Shown here: one piece after another, positions 8,802 through 16,939 of the stretch
Position numbering within the stretch: the first letter of the stretch is position 1
Layout of the letters: each line of letters starts with the position of its first letter
From: Colwellia sp. PAMC 20917
Lineage (GTDB): Bacteria; Pseudomonadota; Gammaproteobacteria; Enterobacterales; Alteromonadaceae
NCBI RefSeq assembly: GCF_001767295.1
Contig: NZ_CP014944.1
Span: 3,038,001-3,102,000, forward strand
Direction: 5' to 3'
DNA: 64,000 nt
Made by a program: the position numbers and the translations under genes
Notes under the pieces: generated by a model
What the model was told of the DNA's origin: nothing
What the model saw: only the letters and a program-made list of their open reading frames with translations
The model's database searches: none

Positions 8802-9654
8802 AAAGTACCCCTAACATCACTTGTGTTAAGTGTTGCTGACCAATTAGAGGACTATCATTATAAGAGGCAGAATAATAACTTTGAGTTACACCACCATTAA
8901 ACGACCACTTTTGAGAGATAGGGTAGCGAGCAAATACTTCTAATTGTGCTTTATAACTGCTACCGGGTTTATAAAAAGAACGCATATCTGAAACTTCATT
9001 TTTATTAACACCGACAAAGTAATCAGTCACTTGTGATGAATAGTGGGTAAGACCTGCGCCAAGATAAATATCCCAATTTCTATAAGGGAGCAACTTGCTA
9101 TAAAAGATATCAGCAACCCAACCATCGGTGATAAGTGCGGCGACATCAACCGATAAAATAGCATCTTCATAAAAGTGGGAATAACGAAAGCCTAACCCTT
9201 CACCCGAGTCTCTTTCTTGTAAACCGAGTAAAGTGGCGATACCAGAGTCGCTATTTTTTATTAATTCTTTAGGCTGATAACCCTGTACATAAGTTTTGGT
9301 GATAATATCGAGCTCCCAATTGTCTTCAACAATGAGTTCGTAGCCTATTTCACCTCCTAGCGTGACAGCATCAGAGCGACGATGATTTGATTGGATAAAA
9401 AAACCTTTGTAATAAACATCAATTAACAGTGAAATATTAAGGTAATCTTCAAATTCTGATGGCTCAACCCCCATTAATTGACTCTGTTGATAAATACCTG
9501 AGATCCCACCCATAACTTGCCAGCTGAATGTTTTATCAAAGACCGTAGTTTCATTTTCATGTTGTGGATCAGCAGCTAAAGCGGGTACTGATATAAATGT
9601 CAGTAATAAAAACAACAGTTGATAGGTACTTTTCATTAAGTTTTTACTCAACAT
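8791..9654 (-). CDS. MipA/OmpV-family outer-membrane protein
   Basis: A 287-residue protein with a signal peptide (cleavage likely after VPALA) and alternating aromatic beta strands to a C-terminal Phe (MLGVLYVF), as expected of an outer-membrane barrel. Features of the MipA/OmpV family are the early VMGGISGIYQ strand, GGEIGYELIVEDNWELD and GLGFRYSHFYEDA. It is first in a minus-strand operon with DUF3019, a response regulator and a kinase. Some MipA homologues act in antibiotic or osmotic responses; which applies here is not visible. A weaker alternative start is the Met at residue 7. Confidence 0.88.
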   Translation of the reverse strand: MLSKNLMKSTYQLLFLLLTFISVPALAADPQHENETTVFDKTFSWQVMGGISGIYQQSQLMGVEPSEFEDYLNISLLIDVYYKGFFIQSNHRRSDAVTLGGEIGYELIVEDNWELDIITKTYVQGYQPKELIKNSDSGIATLLGLQERDSGEGLGFRYSHFYEDAILSVDVAALITDGWVADIFYSKLLPYRNWDIYLGAGLTHYSSQVTDYFVGVNKNEVSDMRSFYKPGSSYKAQLEVFARYPISQKWSFNGGVTQSYYSASYNDSPLIGQQHLTQVMLGVLYVF

Positions 9655-10145
9655 TATTTGCAGCCTATTAAGCGATCGGTCATTGAAAGATGATTGTTCA
9701 TGATTCTTCGATAAATTCTTTTTATTTTTATATAACTAAATGTTAACAAATGTAAGCAAATTTTGTCAGACATATGCGTTTGAAAAATGTTTAAAAATTG
9801 TAAGCAAGTAAATATGTATAACTATCGAGTAAAGTAAAATTGCTGCTTAGCGTATCAGCAGTAAATCAAAAGTAACGAAGGGTAAACCCGGATACTAATG
9901 GAATGAAAGAAGGGTATCTCCTCGCGGAGCACTATCGTAAAAGTCATTATATTCAGATATTTATTACCCAGTTTTTAATTTTTTTTGTTTTGGGCTAAGG
10001 CTTGATTTATGTGGCGTTGTATCCTTAGGTGCTATTTCTTTAGTGAAAATACAAAGTTAACACTACTTTTTATAAATTTGTCTAGGTGAATATAGTGTTA
10101 ATCGCTTAAAATAAAAAATAATATAACCACTGTACCAGCGAAGAT
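9655..10145. other. Divergent intergenic region between mipA and argR with predicted hairpins
   Basis: This 491-base gap has no ORF. The half nearest mipA is very AT-rich. From 9841 to 9945 the plus strand has several short potential hairpins: TGCTG with CAGCA, GGG-TAAA-CCC, GATAC with GTATC, and CTCC-TCGC-GGAG. They suggest a structured leader or small RNA. I could not match them to a known riboswitch class. Confidence 0.35.
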
Positions 10146-10616
10146 ATGATTTCTAGCCGTAAAAAAAATGAAGCAGAATTAGTTTTAGCATTTAAATCCT
10201 TATTAAAAGATCAATGCTACGGTTCACAAAGTCAGCTCGCTGAAGCTTTAGATAAGCAAGGTTTTAAAAACATGTCACAAGCGAAAATATCTCGTTTGTT
10301 GTCAAAACTTGGCGCAGTTAAAATGCGTAACGCCAATACTGAAGTTGTTTATATTTTACCTGATGAGCTTGCAGTACCTAAATCAAAGCAATCTATTCAG
10401 TCAGTTGTGGTCAGTGTTAAGCATAATAATATGCAAATAATTTTGAAAACCGGTATTGGTGGTGCGCCATTGATTTCGAGAATGCTAGACAGTTTAGGTG
10501 AACCCGCCGGAATTTTAGGCACATTAGCTGGCGATGATACTATCTTTATTGCCCCGATAGATATTAATAGAATCGATGAAATCACCCAACAAATTAAAGA
10601 TTTATTAGATGTATAG
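10146..10616 (+). CDS. argR: ArgR, arginine-responsive transcriptional repressor
   Basis: A 156-residue protein, the same length as E. coli ArgR. The N-terminal winged helix has GSQSQLAEALDKQGF and the recognition segment MSQAKISRLLSKLGAVKMRNA. The C-terminal domain has the arginine-binding, hexamer-forming GTLAGDDTIFIAP. With arginine it represses arginine biosynthesis genes and acts in recombination at cer-like sites. It is monocistronic here, with a strong terminator behind it; in many relatives it stands beside mdh, which is absent from this window. Arginine is a building block of cyanophycin, whose genes lie about 32 kb away, but no direct link is visible. Confidence 0.95.
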   Translation: MISSRKKNEAELVLAFKSLLKDQCYGSQSQLAEALDKQGFKNMSQAKISRLLSKLGAVKMRNANTEVVYILPDELAVPKSKQSIQSVVVSVKHNNMQIILKTGIGGAPLISRMLDSLGEPAGILGTLAGDDTIFIAPIDINRIDEITQQIKDLLDV

Positions 10617-10637
10617 TTAACTAGGTTGACTTAGCAT

Positions 10638-10669
10638 AAAAGAGGGCAACAATTATGTTGCCCTCTTTT
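10638..10669 (+). terminator. argR terminator
   Basis: A perfect 12-base stem AAAGAGGGCAAC with loop AATTAT and complement GTTGCCCTCTTT, followed by T residues. It begins 22 bases after the argR stop. Confidence 0.9.
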
Positions 10670-10707
10670 ATTTTGTGTTGTTTAATATTTTCAATACGTT
10701 AGTTCAT

Positions 10708-10749
10708 GTGACACTGATGTTGTCATATGACATTTAGGGGTACTGTCAC
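10708..10749. promoter_or_regulatory. Nested palindrome, candidate operator
   Basis: TGTCATATGACA (10721-10732) is a perfect 12-base palindrome. It is flanked almost symmetrically by GTGACA (10708-10713) and TGTCAC (10744-10749), giving four TGTCA-type half sites. It sits 75 bases upstream of the tail-anchored protein gene whose partner is an XRE-type regulator. Autoregulation is an inference. Confidence 0.4.
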
Positions 10750-10823
10750 CTCAATGACGCAGACGTTATTACCGAAAAAAGTTTTACTGGCCTCACACCA
10801 ATAAGACTAACTAAGGCAACATC

Positions 10824-11309
10824 ATGGAAAATAATGCAGAAAACACGACAAAGAAAAACTCAGAAAAAAATATACCACCGAATATGACAACGGCTAAACG
10901 AGATTTGGAAGGTACGATAAGTTTTCGCAAGGGTTTCAACTATAGCTTTATTGAAGGTGACCATACGGTTTACTTAAATTGCTCAGCGGTTAATGGTAAA
11001 GAGCGACTTTATGTTGATGATGTATTAGTCTCTGGAAAATGGTCGTTTAGACGTAAATCAATTCATCATTTTTCTATTGGTGCAGACTCTTATGAAGTTG
11101 AATTACATGTTGTTAATATGTTTACCGGTGAAACTCACTGTACGTTAATCAAAAATGATGTCCATGTAAAAACACTTAAAAAAGCGCTAAAGAAAAGTCT
11201 TCAACTCAGTAAAGATAAACTCTGGTGGTTCATCCCAAGTTGCTTTGTAGCCGGTGCACTTTGTGGTTTTTTAGCCGTTAACGTTTTATTTATGTTGTTT
11301 GGTGAATAA
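10824..11309 (+). CDS. Unrecognised tail-anchored protein paired with an XRE regulator
   Basis: A 161-residue protein I do not recognise. It starts at ATG with AAGG nine bases upstream. The first 30 residues are polar and Asn/Lys-rich. A central beta-rich region follows (residues about 30-115, with FNYSFIEGDHTVYLNCSAV and HFSIGADSYEVELHV), then a basic stretch (KTLKKALKKSL). One membrane helix lies at the extreme C-terminus (FVAGALCGFLAVNVLFMLF). One base separates its stop from the ATG of an XRE-family regulator that also ends in a membrane helix, so the two are almost certainly co-expressed and may meet in the membrane. Confidence 0.75.
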   Translation: MENNAENTTKKNSEKNIPPNMTTAKRDLEGTISFRKGFNYSFIEGDHTVYLNCSAVNGKERLYVDDVLVSGKWSFRRKSIHHFSIGADSYEVELHVVNMFTGETHCTLIKNDVHVKTLKKALKKSLQLSKDKLWWFIPSCFVAGALCGFLAVNVLFMLFGE

Positions 11310-11310
11310 G

Positions 11311-11625
11311 ATGGATGTTAATGCCAAAAAAATTAAAGAGCTTCGCACGGCCAAAGGTTGGACCCAACAACATTTAGCTGATGCCTGCGCTATTAGCTTA
11401 AGAACGGTGCAACGCGTAGAACGTTACGGTAATGCTTCTCAAGATACGGTACTTGGACTCGCGTCGGTTTTTGAAATAGCACAAACTGAGATAGTTTTAC
11501 TTGAAGCGCTTGATGAAGCGTTTTCAGATGAAGAAGACAATAGTTTTAACCCAAATATGCAAATATTATTTGCGGCGTTATTTGGCGCAATGGCTGGTGC
11601 ACTCATCATGTTTTTCGTTAAGTAA
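11311..11625 (+). CDS. XRE-family regulator with C-terminal membrane anchor
   Basis: A 104-residue protein when started at the ATG at 11311, one base after the preceding stop. Residues 5-58 form an XRE helix-turn-helix (IKELRTAKGWTQQHLADACAISLRTVQRVERYG). An acidic linker (SDEEDNS) follows, then one hydrophobic helix at the C-terminus (ILFAALFGAMAGALIMFFV). DNA-binding plus membrane anchoring suggests a membrane-tethered regulator responding to its partner or to membrane state. A GTG four codons upstream would overlap the previous gene and is less likely. Its probable operator is the palindrome ahead of the partner gene. Confidence 0.8.
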   Translation: MDVNAKKIKELRTAKGWTQQHLADACAISLRTVQRVERYGNASQDTVLGLASVFEIAQTEIVLLEALDEAFSDEEDNSFNPNMQILFAALFGAMAGALIMFFVK

Positions 11626-11633
11626 TTACCAGC

Positions 11634-11664
11634 AGATAAAAAGGATTACCGATCCTTTTTATCT
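11634..11664. terminator. Bidirectional terminator between the XRE gene and galM
   Basis: A perfect 13-base stem AGATAAAAAGGAT and complement with loop TACCG. It lies nine bases after the XRE gene stop and just beyond the 3' end of minus-strand galM, and the stem itself supplies A/T-rich flanks on both strands. Confidence 0.75.
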
Positions 11665-11676
11665 GTGATCTTCATT

Positions 11677-12783
11677 TTAAAGACATGAAAAAACCCAGCG
11701 AGTCTTACTATAAAAATCTGCTTCAGGGGTCAATAGCACATTGTCGATAGAGCAACCTTTGTGCAAGCTATTAGCGCGTTGGGTTTCTAAACAAAGTGCA
11801 GCGCGTGACTGGTATCGGCAGTGGTCTTTACCTACTTGGCTACCGTCAATATAATTGGCGGTATATAAAATTAAGCTAGGTTGGTCTGAATAAATACTTA
11901 GGCAACGCCCAGAGTATTTTTCGACAGCTTGTGCTGCAAGCACTTCCCCCGCTAAAGATTCTTTATTTAAAAGCCAATAATTGTCATAACCCAAGCCAAT
12001 TTTTATTTGTTCATCTTCACCGTTTATTTCATCGCCCAAAGTACGTAAGTCTGTAGCGTTGGTAAAATCATGAACCGTTCCAGCAACCGGTCTTTTTTCA
12101 CCTGTCGGATAGACACGTTCACACATAGGTAAAAAATGGTCAGCATTAATATAAACTTGATGATCTAAAATATTACCACTGTTATGTCCCGCTAAATTAA
12201 AATAACTGTGTTGCGTTAAATTAACTAAGGTGGCTTTATCGGTACTGGCAAAATACTCAAGGGTGAATTGGTTATCGTCATCTAAAGTATAAATTACTTT
12301 GAAGTTAACGGTGCCGGGAAAACCTTCTTCGCCATCAGGGCTAGTATAAGTGAGCGCTACACTTGCCGAGCTGTTATTTTGAAATGTATTGGCCTGCCAT
12401 AATTGCTTGTTAAGGGCTTTTTTTCCTCCATGAAGTTGGCTGTCAGGAGCATTTAAGGCCAGCTGAAAAGTTTCATCAGCAATACTGAAAGTCCCTTGCT
12501 TAATTCTACCAGCGTAGCGACCAATTAGGGCGCCTAGATAATAAGGGTCGTGTTCGTAGCTTTCAATGTTATCGTAACCTAAAACGATATCAGCAATAAT
12601 ACCCTTGTTATCTTGCGTGTTAATGGCGGTAATTATGCCGCCAAAGTTAGTAATACTGATCCGAGTCCCAAGGTTGTTTTGTAGGGTAAAAAGTTGTGTC
12701 GATTCACCCGTGGATAATTGACCAAAATCAGCGTTTGTTAGTCGTCTAACCTTACTTTTATTGACTAAATGTTCTTTCACCAA
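11677..12783 (-). CDS. galM: Aldose 1-epimerase (mutarotase)
   Basis: A 368-residue enzyme interconverting alpha and beta anomers of aldohexoses such as galactose. Family motifs are an early NFGGIITAI, GRYAGRIKQGTF, QLHGG (catalytic His), the NLTQHSYFNLAGH motif carrying the second catalytic His, DHFLPM, and near the end SIYSDQPSLILYTAN with a late catalytic Glu in ALCLETQ. Length is normal (about 340-380). No other Leloir-pathway gene is beside it. An inverted repeat TCAATA-GATCA-TATTGA lies about 32 bases upstream of its start. The N-terminus could begin later, but ATG at 12783 has an AGGGAGA ribosome site close by. Confidence 0.92.
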   Translation of the reverse strand: MVKEHLVNKSKVRRLTNADFGQLSTGESTQLFTLQNNLGTRISITNFGGIITAINTQDNKGIIADIVLGYDNIESYEHDPYYLGALIGRYAGRIKQGTFSIADETFQLALNAPDSQLHGGKKALNKQLWQANTFQNNSSASVALTYTSPDGEEGFPGTVNFKVIYTLDDDNQFTLEYFASTDKATLVNLTQHSYFNLAGHNSGNILDHQVYINADHFLPMCERVYPTGEKRPVAGTVHDFTNATDLRTLGDEINGEDEQIKIGLGYDNYWLLNKESLAGEVLAAQAVEKYSGRCLSIYSDQPSLILYTANYIDGSQVGKDHCRYQSRAALCLETQRANSLHKGCSIDNVLLTPEADFYSKTRWVFSCL

Positions 12784-13103
12784 AAATCTCCCTGCATATA
12801 CCGCTATCTTCTCATCAATAGATCATATTGAAGCTAAATGTTTAAGCAAATAAAAATTGTAATGTTTTTTAGTTTACGGTTTGGCGGTTAAATAAAAACA
12901 ACATCAGTATTGCATAAATTATTATTTATAATCTATTTTTCAATAGCTTGTTTTATTATTAAAGATAACTTCATTAGTAGGGCTAAAGTATTTTGTTATT
13001 AAAACACAATAAACTTCACTTACACTCCATCATCTTTCTCTCGTTAATAGCAGCAAATTTTGGCTGCCCAAAAAAATAAGTCCTGTCACATAGTCAAATT
13101 AAG
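12784..13103. other. AT-rich intergenic region upstream of galM
   Basis: This 320-base gap holds the galM promoter region and the 3' side of the AraC gene. The only structure noted is the imperfect palindrome TCAATA-GATCA-TATTGA at 12815-12831, which could be an operator. No ORF or clear terminator was seen. Confidence 0.3.
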
Positions 13104-13925
13104 TTAGCGTGTTTGTTCAAGCCACTGCTTTGGGGATATTCCCAGTTTTTTTCTAAATACCCGTGCTAATGCCGAGCCATTTTCATAACCAACGGCATTA
13201 GCCACTAATGCCACAGATTTATCTTGTTTTAGTAAGCCTTTAGCCACAACAATACGCCAATCAATTAAATAATCTCCTGGACTTTGACCAACAGTACATT
13301 TAAAAATATCTGCAAATTTTGAACGGGACATCATTGCAAGCTCAGACATTTCTTCTAAGCTCCACTGTTGCTGTGGCGTATTATGAATAGCTAATAATAC
13401 CCTCGAGACTTGAGGGTGGGCCAATCCTGCGAGTAATCCATGCTGCATAATATTATTATCGAGTACATGGCGAAGTACATGAATAAGAAAGATATTGGTT
13501 AACGAATTAATCATAGGAAGTCGTCCACATCGTTCGTGAAATGCTTCTTCGAATAACCAATCTGCAGTTTGTTTCAGTTTTTCGTCTTCGCCAAGTGTAA
13601 AGAACATTCTCGCAGGCAGAGCATTAGCGATGGGGTTAGAGGAGCTTTCGTTATAGATGATGTTAGCACAAACTAATTCAGGAGGATTATGCTCACTACC
13701 AATAATACGATGAGCATGAGGTGTTGGGAAAAATAACACGGTCGGTTCATTAATTAATTGAGGTTTACCCCGCTCATCAATCAGCGTTAACTCTCCACTG
13801 CGAAGTAAATGCAAGTGTCCCTGATTTTGCTCGCGATTAAAATGACTAATACCACATAAATTTCCGGTAAAGAAAACCTCAGTATTCATCGAAAAGCGTT
13901 GCAAAATGACTGAAAGTTGATCCAT
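13104..13925 (-). CDS. AraC-family regulator with cupin sensor, divergent from the bufferin cassette
   Basis: A 273-residue regulator. The N-terminal half resembles the cupin_6 sensor of AraC proteins (HLLRSGELTLID, then FFPTPHAHRII). The C-terminal half has two AraC helix-turn-helix units (WSLEEMSELAMMSRSKFADIFKCTVGQSPGDYL, then VALVANAVGYENGSALARVFRKKLGISPKQW). It is transcribed away from the YHS gene with 163 bases between the two starts, so it is the natural candidate to control the cassette. Conserved His residues in the cupin part could bind metal, but this is not shown by the sequence. Confidence 0.85.
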   Translation of the reverse strand: MDQLSVILQRFSMNTEVFFTGNLCGISHFNREQNQGHLHLLRSGELTLIDERGKPQLINEPTVLFFPTPHAHRIIGSEHNPPELVCANIIYNESSSNPIANALPARMFFTLGEDEKLKQTADWLFEEAFHERCGRLPMINSLTNIFLIHVLRHVLDNNIMQHGLLAGLAHPQVSRVLLAIHNTPQQQWSLEEMSELAMMSRSKFADIFKCTVGQSPGDYLIDWRIVVAKGLLKQDKSVALVANAVGYENGSALARVFRKKLGISPKQWLEQTR

Positions 13926-14088
13926 TTTATCTCTCTTTATACCTATTCTGGACGATTGGGTTCAAAGTTAGGACTATCTCATTCCTTTTAGGTAATTGAA
14001 AGGCCTATATTATCAACCAAGGAAACATCCTTATTAATAAACAAACCTTGAACATGACACAGTAAAAATTAAATACTGGAGCAAAAAA

Positions 14089-14574
14089 ATGAAAATTTCA
14101 ACATTGATAAAATCTACCTTCGCGACTTCTGCCTTATTAGTTAGCAGTTTAAGTTTTGCGGCGAATATTGAAGTAAATGCCAATGGCAATGATTTAGCGA
14201 TTAAAGGCTATGATACGGTATCTTATTTTACTAAAGGCTCACCAACGAAAGGCTCAGATCAATTCACTGCAGCTTACAACGGCGCTATTTACCAGTTTTC
14301 TACGGCAGATAATCGTGACCTTTTTAAATCTGAACCCAGTAAATATGCACCACAGTACGGTGGTTTCTGTGCTTTTGGCGTTACGATGAATAAAAAGTTT
14401 GATACCGATCCTATGGCCTGGCATATCCGTGGCGACAAATTATATTTAAACCTCAATAAAGACGTGCAAAAAAAATGGGTAACAGATATTCCGGGTTACA
14501 TTGAAACAGCTCAGACCAATTGGACCGATATTAAAGGCTTAACAGAAGCGCAAATTGAAAAAATTTACGACTAA
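14089..14574 (+). CDS. Secreted YHS-domain protein heading the bufferin cassette
   Basis: A 161-residue protein with a signal peptide (KSTFATSALLVSSLSFAAN). The mature protein carries a YHS domain: GYDTVSYFTKGSPTKGSDQF, then YNGAIYQFSTADNRDLF and the Cys-containing YAPQYGGFCAFGV. YHS domains occur in metal-handling proteins, including some copper and heavy-metal ATPases, where the Cys is metal-linked. The gene begins the plus-strand set thioredoxin - bufA1 - bufB - bufC - doxX, with 21 bases or so to the next gene. A periplasmic role in copper or other metal handling together with the RiPP is inferred from context. Confidence 0.88.
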   Translation: MKISTLIKSTFATSALLVSSLSFAANIEVNANGNDLAIKGYDTVSYFTKGSPTKGSDQFTAAYNGAIYQFSTADNRDLFKSEPSKYAPQYGGFCAFGVTMNKKFDTDPMAWHIRGDKLYLNLNKDVQKKWVTDIPGYIETAQTNWTDIKGLTEAQIEKIYD

Positions 14575-14598
14575 TATCCACCCATTAGGTAAGGCTTG

Positions 14599-14916
14599 AT
14601 GATGAAAAAACTAGCAATAGATGACTCAATTGATGATCTATTATCTCAGCATCAATATTCACTGTTATATTTTACTGCTTCATGGTGTGGGCCTTGTAAA
14701 ACAATGGCTCCCATCGTTGAGGAAGTCTCTGACCTGATGAAGAATAGATTTAACACGATTAAAATTGATGTCGATAGTATGGCAAGTGTAGCCGCTGATT
14801 ATGGTATACGTAGTGTACCAACGCTGATGTTGGTGAAAAATAAAGTAATTATGGATCAACGTGTAGGTGGGTTACCACCACAACAATTAATACAATGGTT
14901 AGAGCAACAAACCTAG
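14599..14916 (+). CDS. Thioredoxin-family protein
   Basis: A 105-residue single-domain thioredoxin with the redox motif WCGPCK (Cys30 and Cys33) and the cis-Pro motif SVPT near residue 75. There is no signal peptide, so it is cytoplasmic. ATG codons at 14599 and 14602 are both possible, served by AAGG just upstream; a TTG three bases earlier is less likely. The identity of WCGPCK points to a general disulfide reductase, and its place directly before bufA1 suggests it keeps precursor cysteines reduced for the modifying enzyme. That role is inferred. Confidence 0.88.
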   Translation: MMKKLAIDDSIDDLLSQHQYSLLYFTASWCGPCKTMAPIVEEVSDLMKNRFNTIKIDVDSMASVAADYGIRSVPTLMLVKNKVIMDQRVGGLPPQQLIQWLEQQT

Positions 14917-14946
14917 TTGCTCATTTAAACAATAATAGGATAAATC

Positions 14947-15231
14947 ATGAATAATAAATTATTAGTAAGTGCAGCACTAGCTGCAGTAATTTCGACAGGT
15001 ATTGTTGCACCAGCAGAAGCAGCAGATAAGAAAGAAAAATGTTATGGCGTAGCAAAAGCGGCACAAAATGATTGTGCAAATTTAGCGGGTACCCATTCAT
15101 GTGCCGGTCAGTCAAAGGTTGATAACGATAAGGGTGAATGGAAGCTAGTAACAAAAGGCACTTGCTCAACACTTGGCGGACTATCAAAAGCAGATGCTAA
15201 AAAACTTTATAAAGCAACGAAAGGCGCTTAA
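14947..15231 (+). CDS. bufA1: BufA1-type bufferin precursor (DUF2282)
   Basis: A 94-residue precursor with an N-terminal signal peptide (hydrophobic to about residue 22, cleavage likely after PAEA). The mature part has the four conserved cysteines of DUF2282: Cys32 in KCYG, Cys43 in DCAN, Cys52 in SCAG and Cys73 in TCS. DUF2282 members are bufferin precursors, RiPPs modified on Cys by an MNIO enzyme and reported to bind copper. The modifying enzyme bufB starts three bases after the stop and bufC follows, the classic order. The ATG has AGGA seven bases upstream. Which cysteines are modified here cannot be read from sequence. Confidence 0.92.
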   Translation: MNNKLLVSAALAAVISTGIVAPAEAADKKEKCYGVAKAAQNDCANLAGTHSCAGQSKVDNDKGEWKLVTKGTCSTLGGLSKADAKKLYKATKGA

Positions 15232-15234
15232 ATA

Positions 15235-16113
15235 ATGAGTATGTCGGTATTAAACAGTAATGTAATGATAGGCGTTGGTCTAAGGCACCCTCATTTTACC
15301 GACATATTAACTCAACCCAAACAGGTTGATTTTATTGAAGTACATTCGGAGAACTTTTTTGGTCAAGGCGGCGCTGCGTTATCTGTACTTAAACAAGTTA
15401 GAGAAAAATACCCAGTCAGTTTGCATTCAACGTCAATGGGGCTTGGCTCTGTACAGAATATTCCGCAGCATTACCTGGATCGTTTGAAAAAATTAACGGA
15501 AAATATTGACCCGTTTCTTATGTCTGAACATGCCTGTTTTACTTGGGGACAGCAACAAGGGCAAGTTATTCACAGTGGTGATCTGTTACCGATTGCCCAT
15601 ACTCAGCAGACGTTAGCCACGATGTGCGAACAAGTTGAAAAAGTACAAGATTTTTTAGGGCGGGAACTTATCATTGAAAATGTTTCTGCTTATATAAAGT
15701 TTGATGAAAGCCATCTTTCAGAGGCTGAATTTTTAGCGCAGCTCTATCAACGTACGGGGGCAAAAATATTGTTAGATATTAATAACATTGCCGTTAATAG
15801 TGTGAATTTTGATAACAGCGATATTCAGCAATCTATCACTGATTATATGAATGAATTACCCGTGGCGAGTGTGGCACAAATTCACTTAGCCGGTTGTAGC
15901 ATACCTTTGGTCGGAGAGTTGACCATTGATGATCATGCTTGCCCCGTTTCTGATGAAGTTTGGTTAGGCTATAAAAAAGCGCTAACCCGTTTTGGGGCAC
16001 TGCCGACACTTATTGAATGGGATAGCGACTTGCCCGAGTGGTCAGTACTGGTTGCTGAAGCTAAAAAAGCGCGTGATATTGCCGATGCGGTATTAGTGAG
16101 AAAGAGCACATGA
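15235..16113 (+). CDS. bufB: BufB, MNIO (DUF692) peptide-modifying enzyme
   Basis: A 292-residue DUF692 protein of the multinuclear non-heme iron-dependent oxidase family. Motifs are IGVGLRHPHF at the start, VDFIEVHSENFFG, the SLHSTSMGLG strand with a metal-ligand His, a SEHACFTW segment, LIIENVSAY, and LDINNIAVNS. A further IHLAGC segment and LIEWDSDLP follow near the end. MNIO enzymes oxidise cysteines of precursor peptides. Its substrate is plausibly BufA1, encoded three bases upstream. Its TGA overlaps the bufC ATG (ATGA), so translation is coupled. Length is typical (about 280-300). Confidence 0.93.
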   Translation: MSMSVLNSNVMIGVGLRHPHFTDILTQPKQVDFIEVHSENFFGQGGAALSVLKQVREKYPVSLHSTSMGLGSVQNIPQHYLDRLKKLTENIDPFLMSEHACFTWGQQQGQVIHSGDLLPIAHTQQTLATMCEQVEKVQDFLGRELIIENVSAYIKFDESHLSEAEFLAQLYQRTGAKILLDINNIAVNSVNFDNSDIQQSITDYMNELPVASVAQIHLAGCSIPLVGELTIDDHACPVSDEVWLGYKKALTRFGALPTLIEWDSDLPEWSVLVAEAKKARDIADAVLVRKST

Positions 16114-16937
16114 GTGAACAACCTGAAACTGAACTAAGCATTAATCAACCAGCTAGAAATGAGCCCAATAAAAGTCTTCAGCAAATATTGCTAGACGTTA
16201 TTTGGCATGAAGGTTCAACCGTTTTAGAACAATGTGGTTTTGATGCTAAAGGTATTAACATTTATCGACGAAACTTACTGGCTAACGCTCAACGAGCATT
16301 AACGATTAGTTTTCCAACAGTATTTGAATTGTTAGATAGTGATATTGGCGAAGACCTAGTTTATCAATTTTTAAGGAAATCGCCACCAGACCAAGGCGAC
16401 TGGGCTCTATGGGGAGAAAATTTTTCTCACTTTTTAGAAACAACAAAAATAGCTATGATTTATCCTTATATTTCTGATTGCTCTGCTCTAGATTGGCACA
16501 TTCATTGTGCATTAAATGGTCGTGATCAGACCTTGGTACAAACGTCATTGCAAGTGCTTGGTGAAAGTGAACCTAAGGATATTTTTATTGAATTTAATCA
16601 GAATGTGCGTGTGTTGAAAACAGCATTTCCATTAGAAGATATTTTTTATGCACACCATCATGAAGATGAACTTCAACGAAAAATGGCAATGAATAATGCA
16701 AAGCAAGCACTATCAGTAAAACCTTTAGAACAATTTGTGATGGTTTACCGTCCCGAATATCAGCCCAAAGTAACAACATTAACTATCAATGAAGGTCGTT
16801 TTATCAATGACTTACTGGCTGGTAAATCATTAGAACAAGCCCTTAATGCGGTTAATCATGACAACGAATTTTCATTTGAACAATGGCTGATTAGTGCTAT
16901 TGAACGTAACTTAATTTATTATTTTAAAGAGAAATAA
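16110..16937 (+). CDS. bufC: BufC (DUF2063), partner protein of the MNIO enzyme
   Basis: A 275-residue protein of the DUF2063 family. The N-terminal domain is recognisable from IYRRNLLANAQRALTISFPTVFELL, which matches the family pattern YRxNxxxxxxxxLxxxFPxxxxLL. In bufferin and related clusters this partner helps the MNIO enzyme recognise its precursor. Its start overlaps the bufB stop by four bases, and doxX begins two bases after its own stop. The central and C-terminal parts are divergent. No catalytic motif is seen. Confidence 0.88.
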   Translation: MSEQPETELSINQPARNEPNKSLQQILLDVIWHEGSTVLEQCGFDAKGINIYRRNLLANAQRALTISFPTVFELLDSDIGEDLVYQFLRKSPPDQGDWALWGENFSHFLETTKIAMIYPYISDCSALDWHIHCALNGRDQTLVQTSLQVLGESEPKDIFIEFNQNVRVLKTAFPLEDIFYAHHHEDELQRKMAMNNAKQALSVKPLEQFVMVYRPEYQPKVTTLTINEGRFINDLLAGKSLEQALNAVNHDNEFSFEQWLISAIERNLIYYFKEK

Positions 16938-16939
16938 CC

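Noticed and set aside
9841-9960. Cyclic di-GMP (GEMM) riboswitch, prompted by GGGTAAACCC
   Set aside because: The conserved second half of the GEMM core (ACGCAAAGC type) and the tetraloop-receptor are absent.
12815-12831. Palindrome upstream of galM as a defined galactose-regulator site
   Set aside because: Only six-base arms with a five-base spacer in AT-rich sequence; too weak to name a regulator, so it is only noted in the intergenic entry.
14945-15187. Minus-strand frame of 80 codons opposite bufA1
   Set aside because: Leu/His-rich translation of the antisense of a clear precursor gene; no ribosome site or family match.
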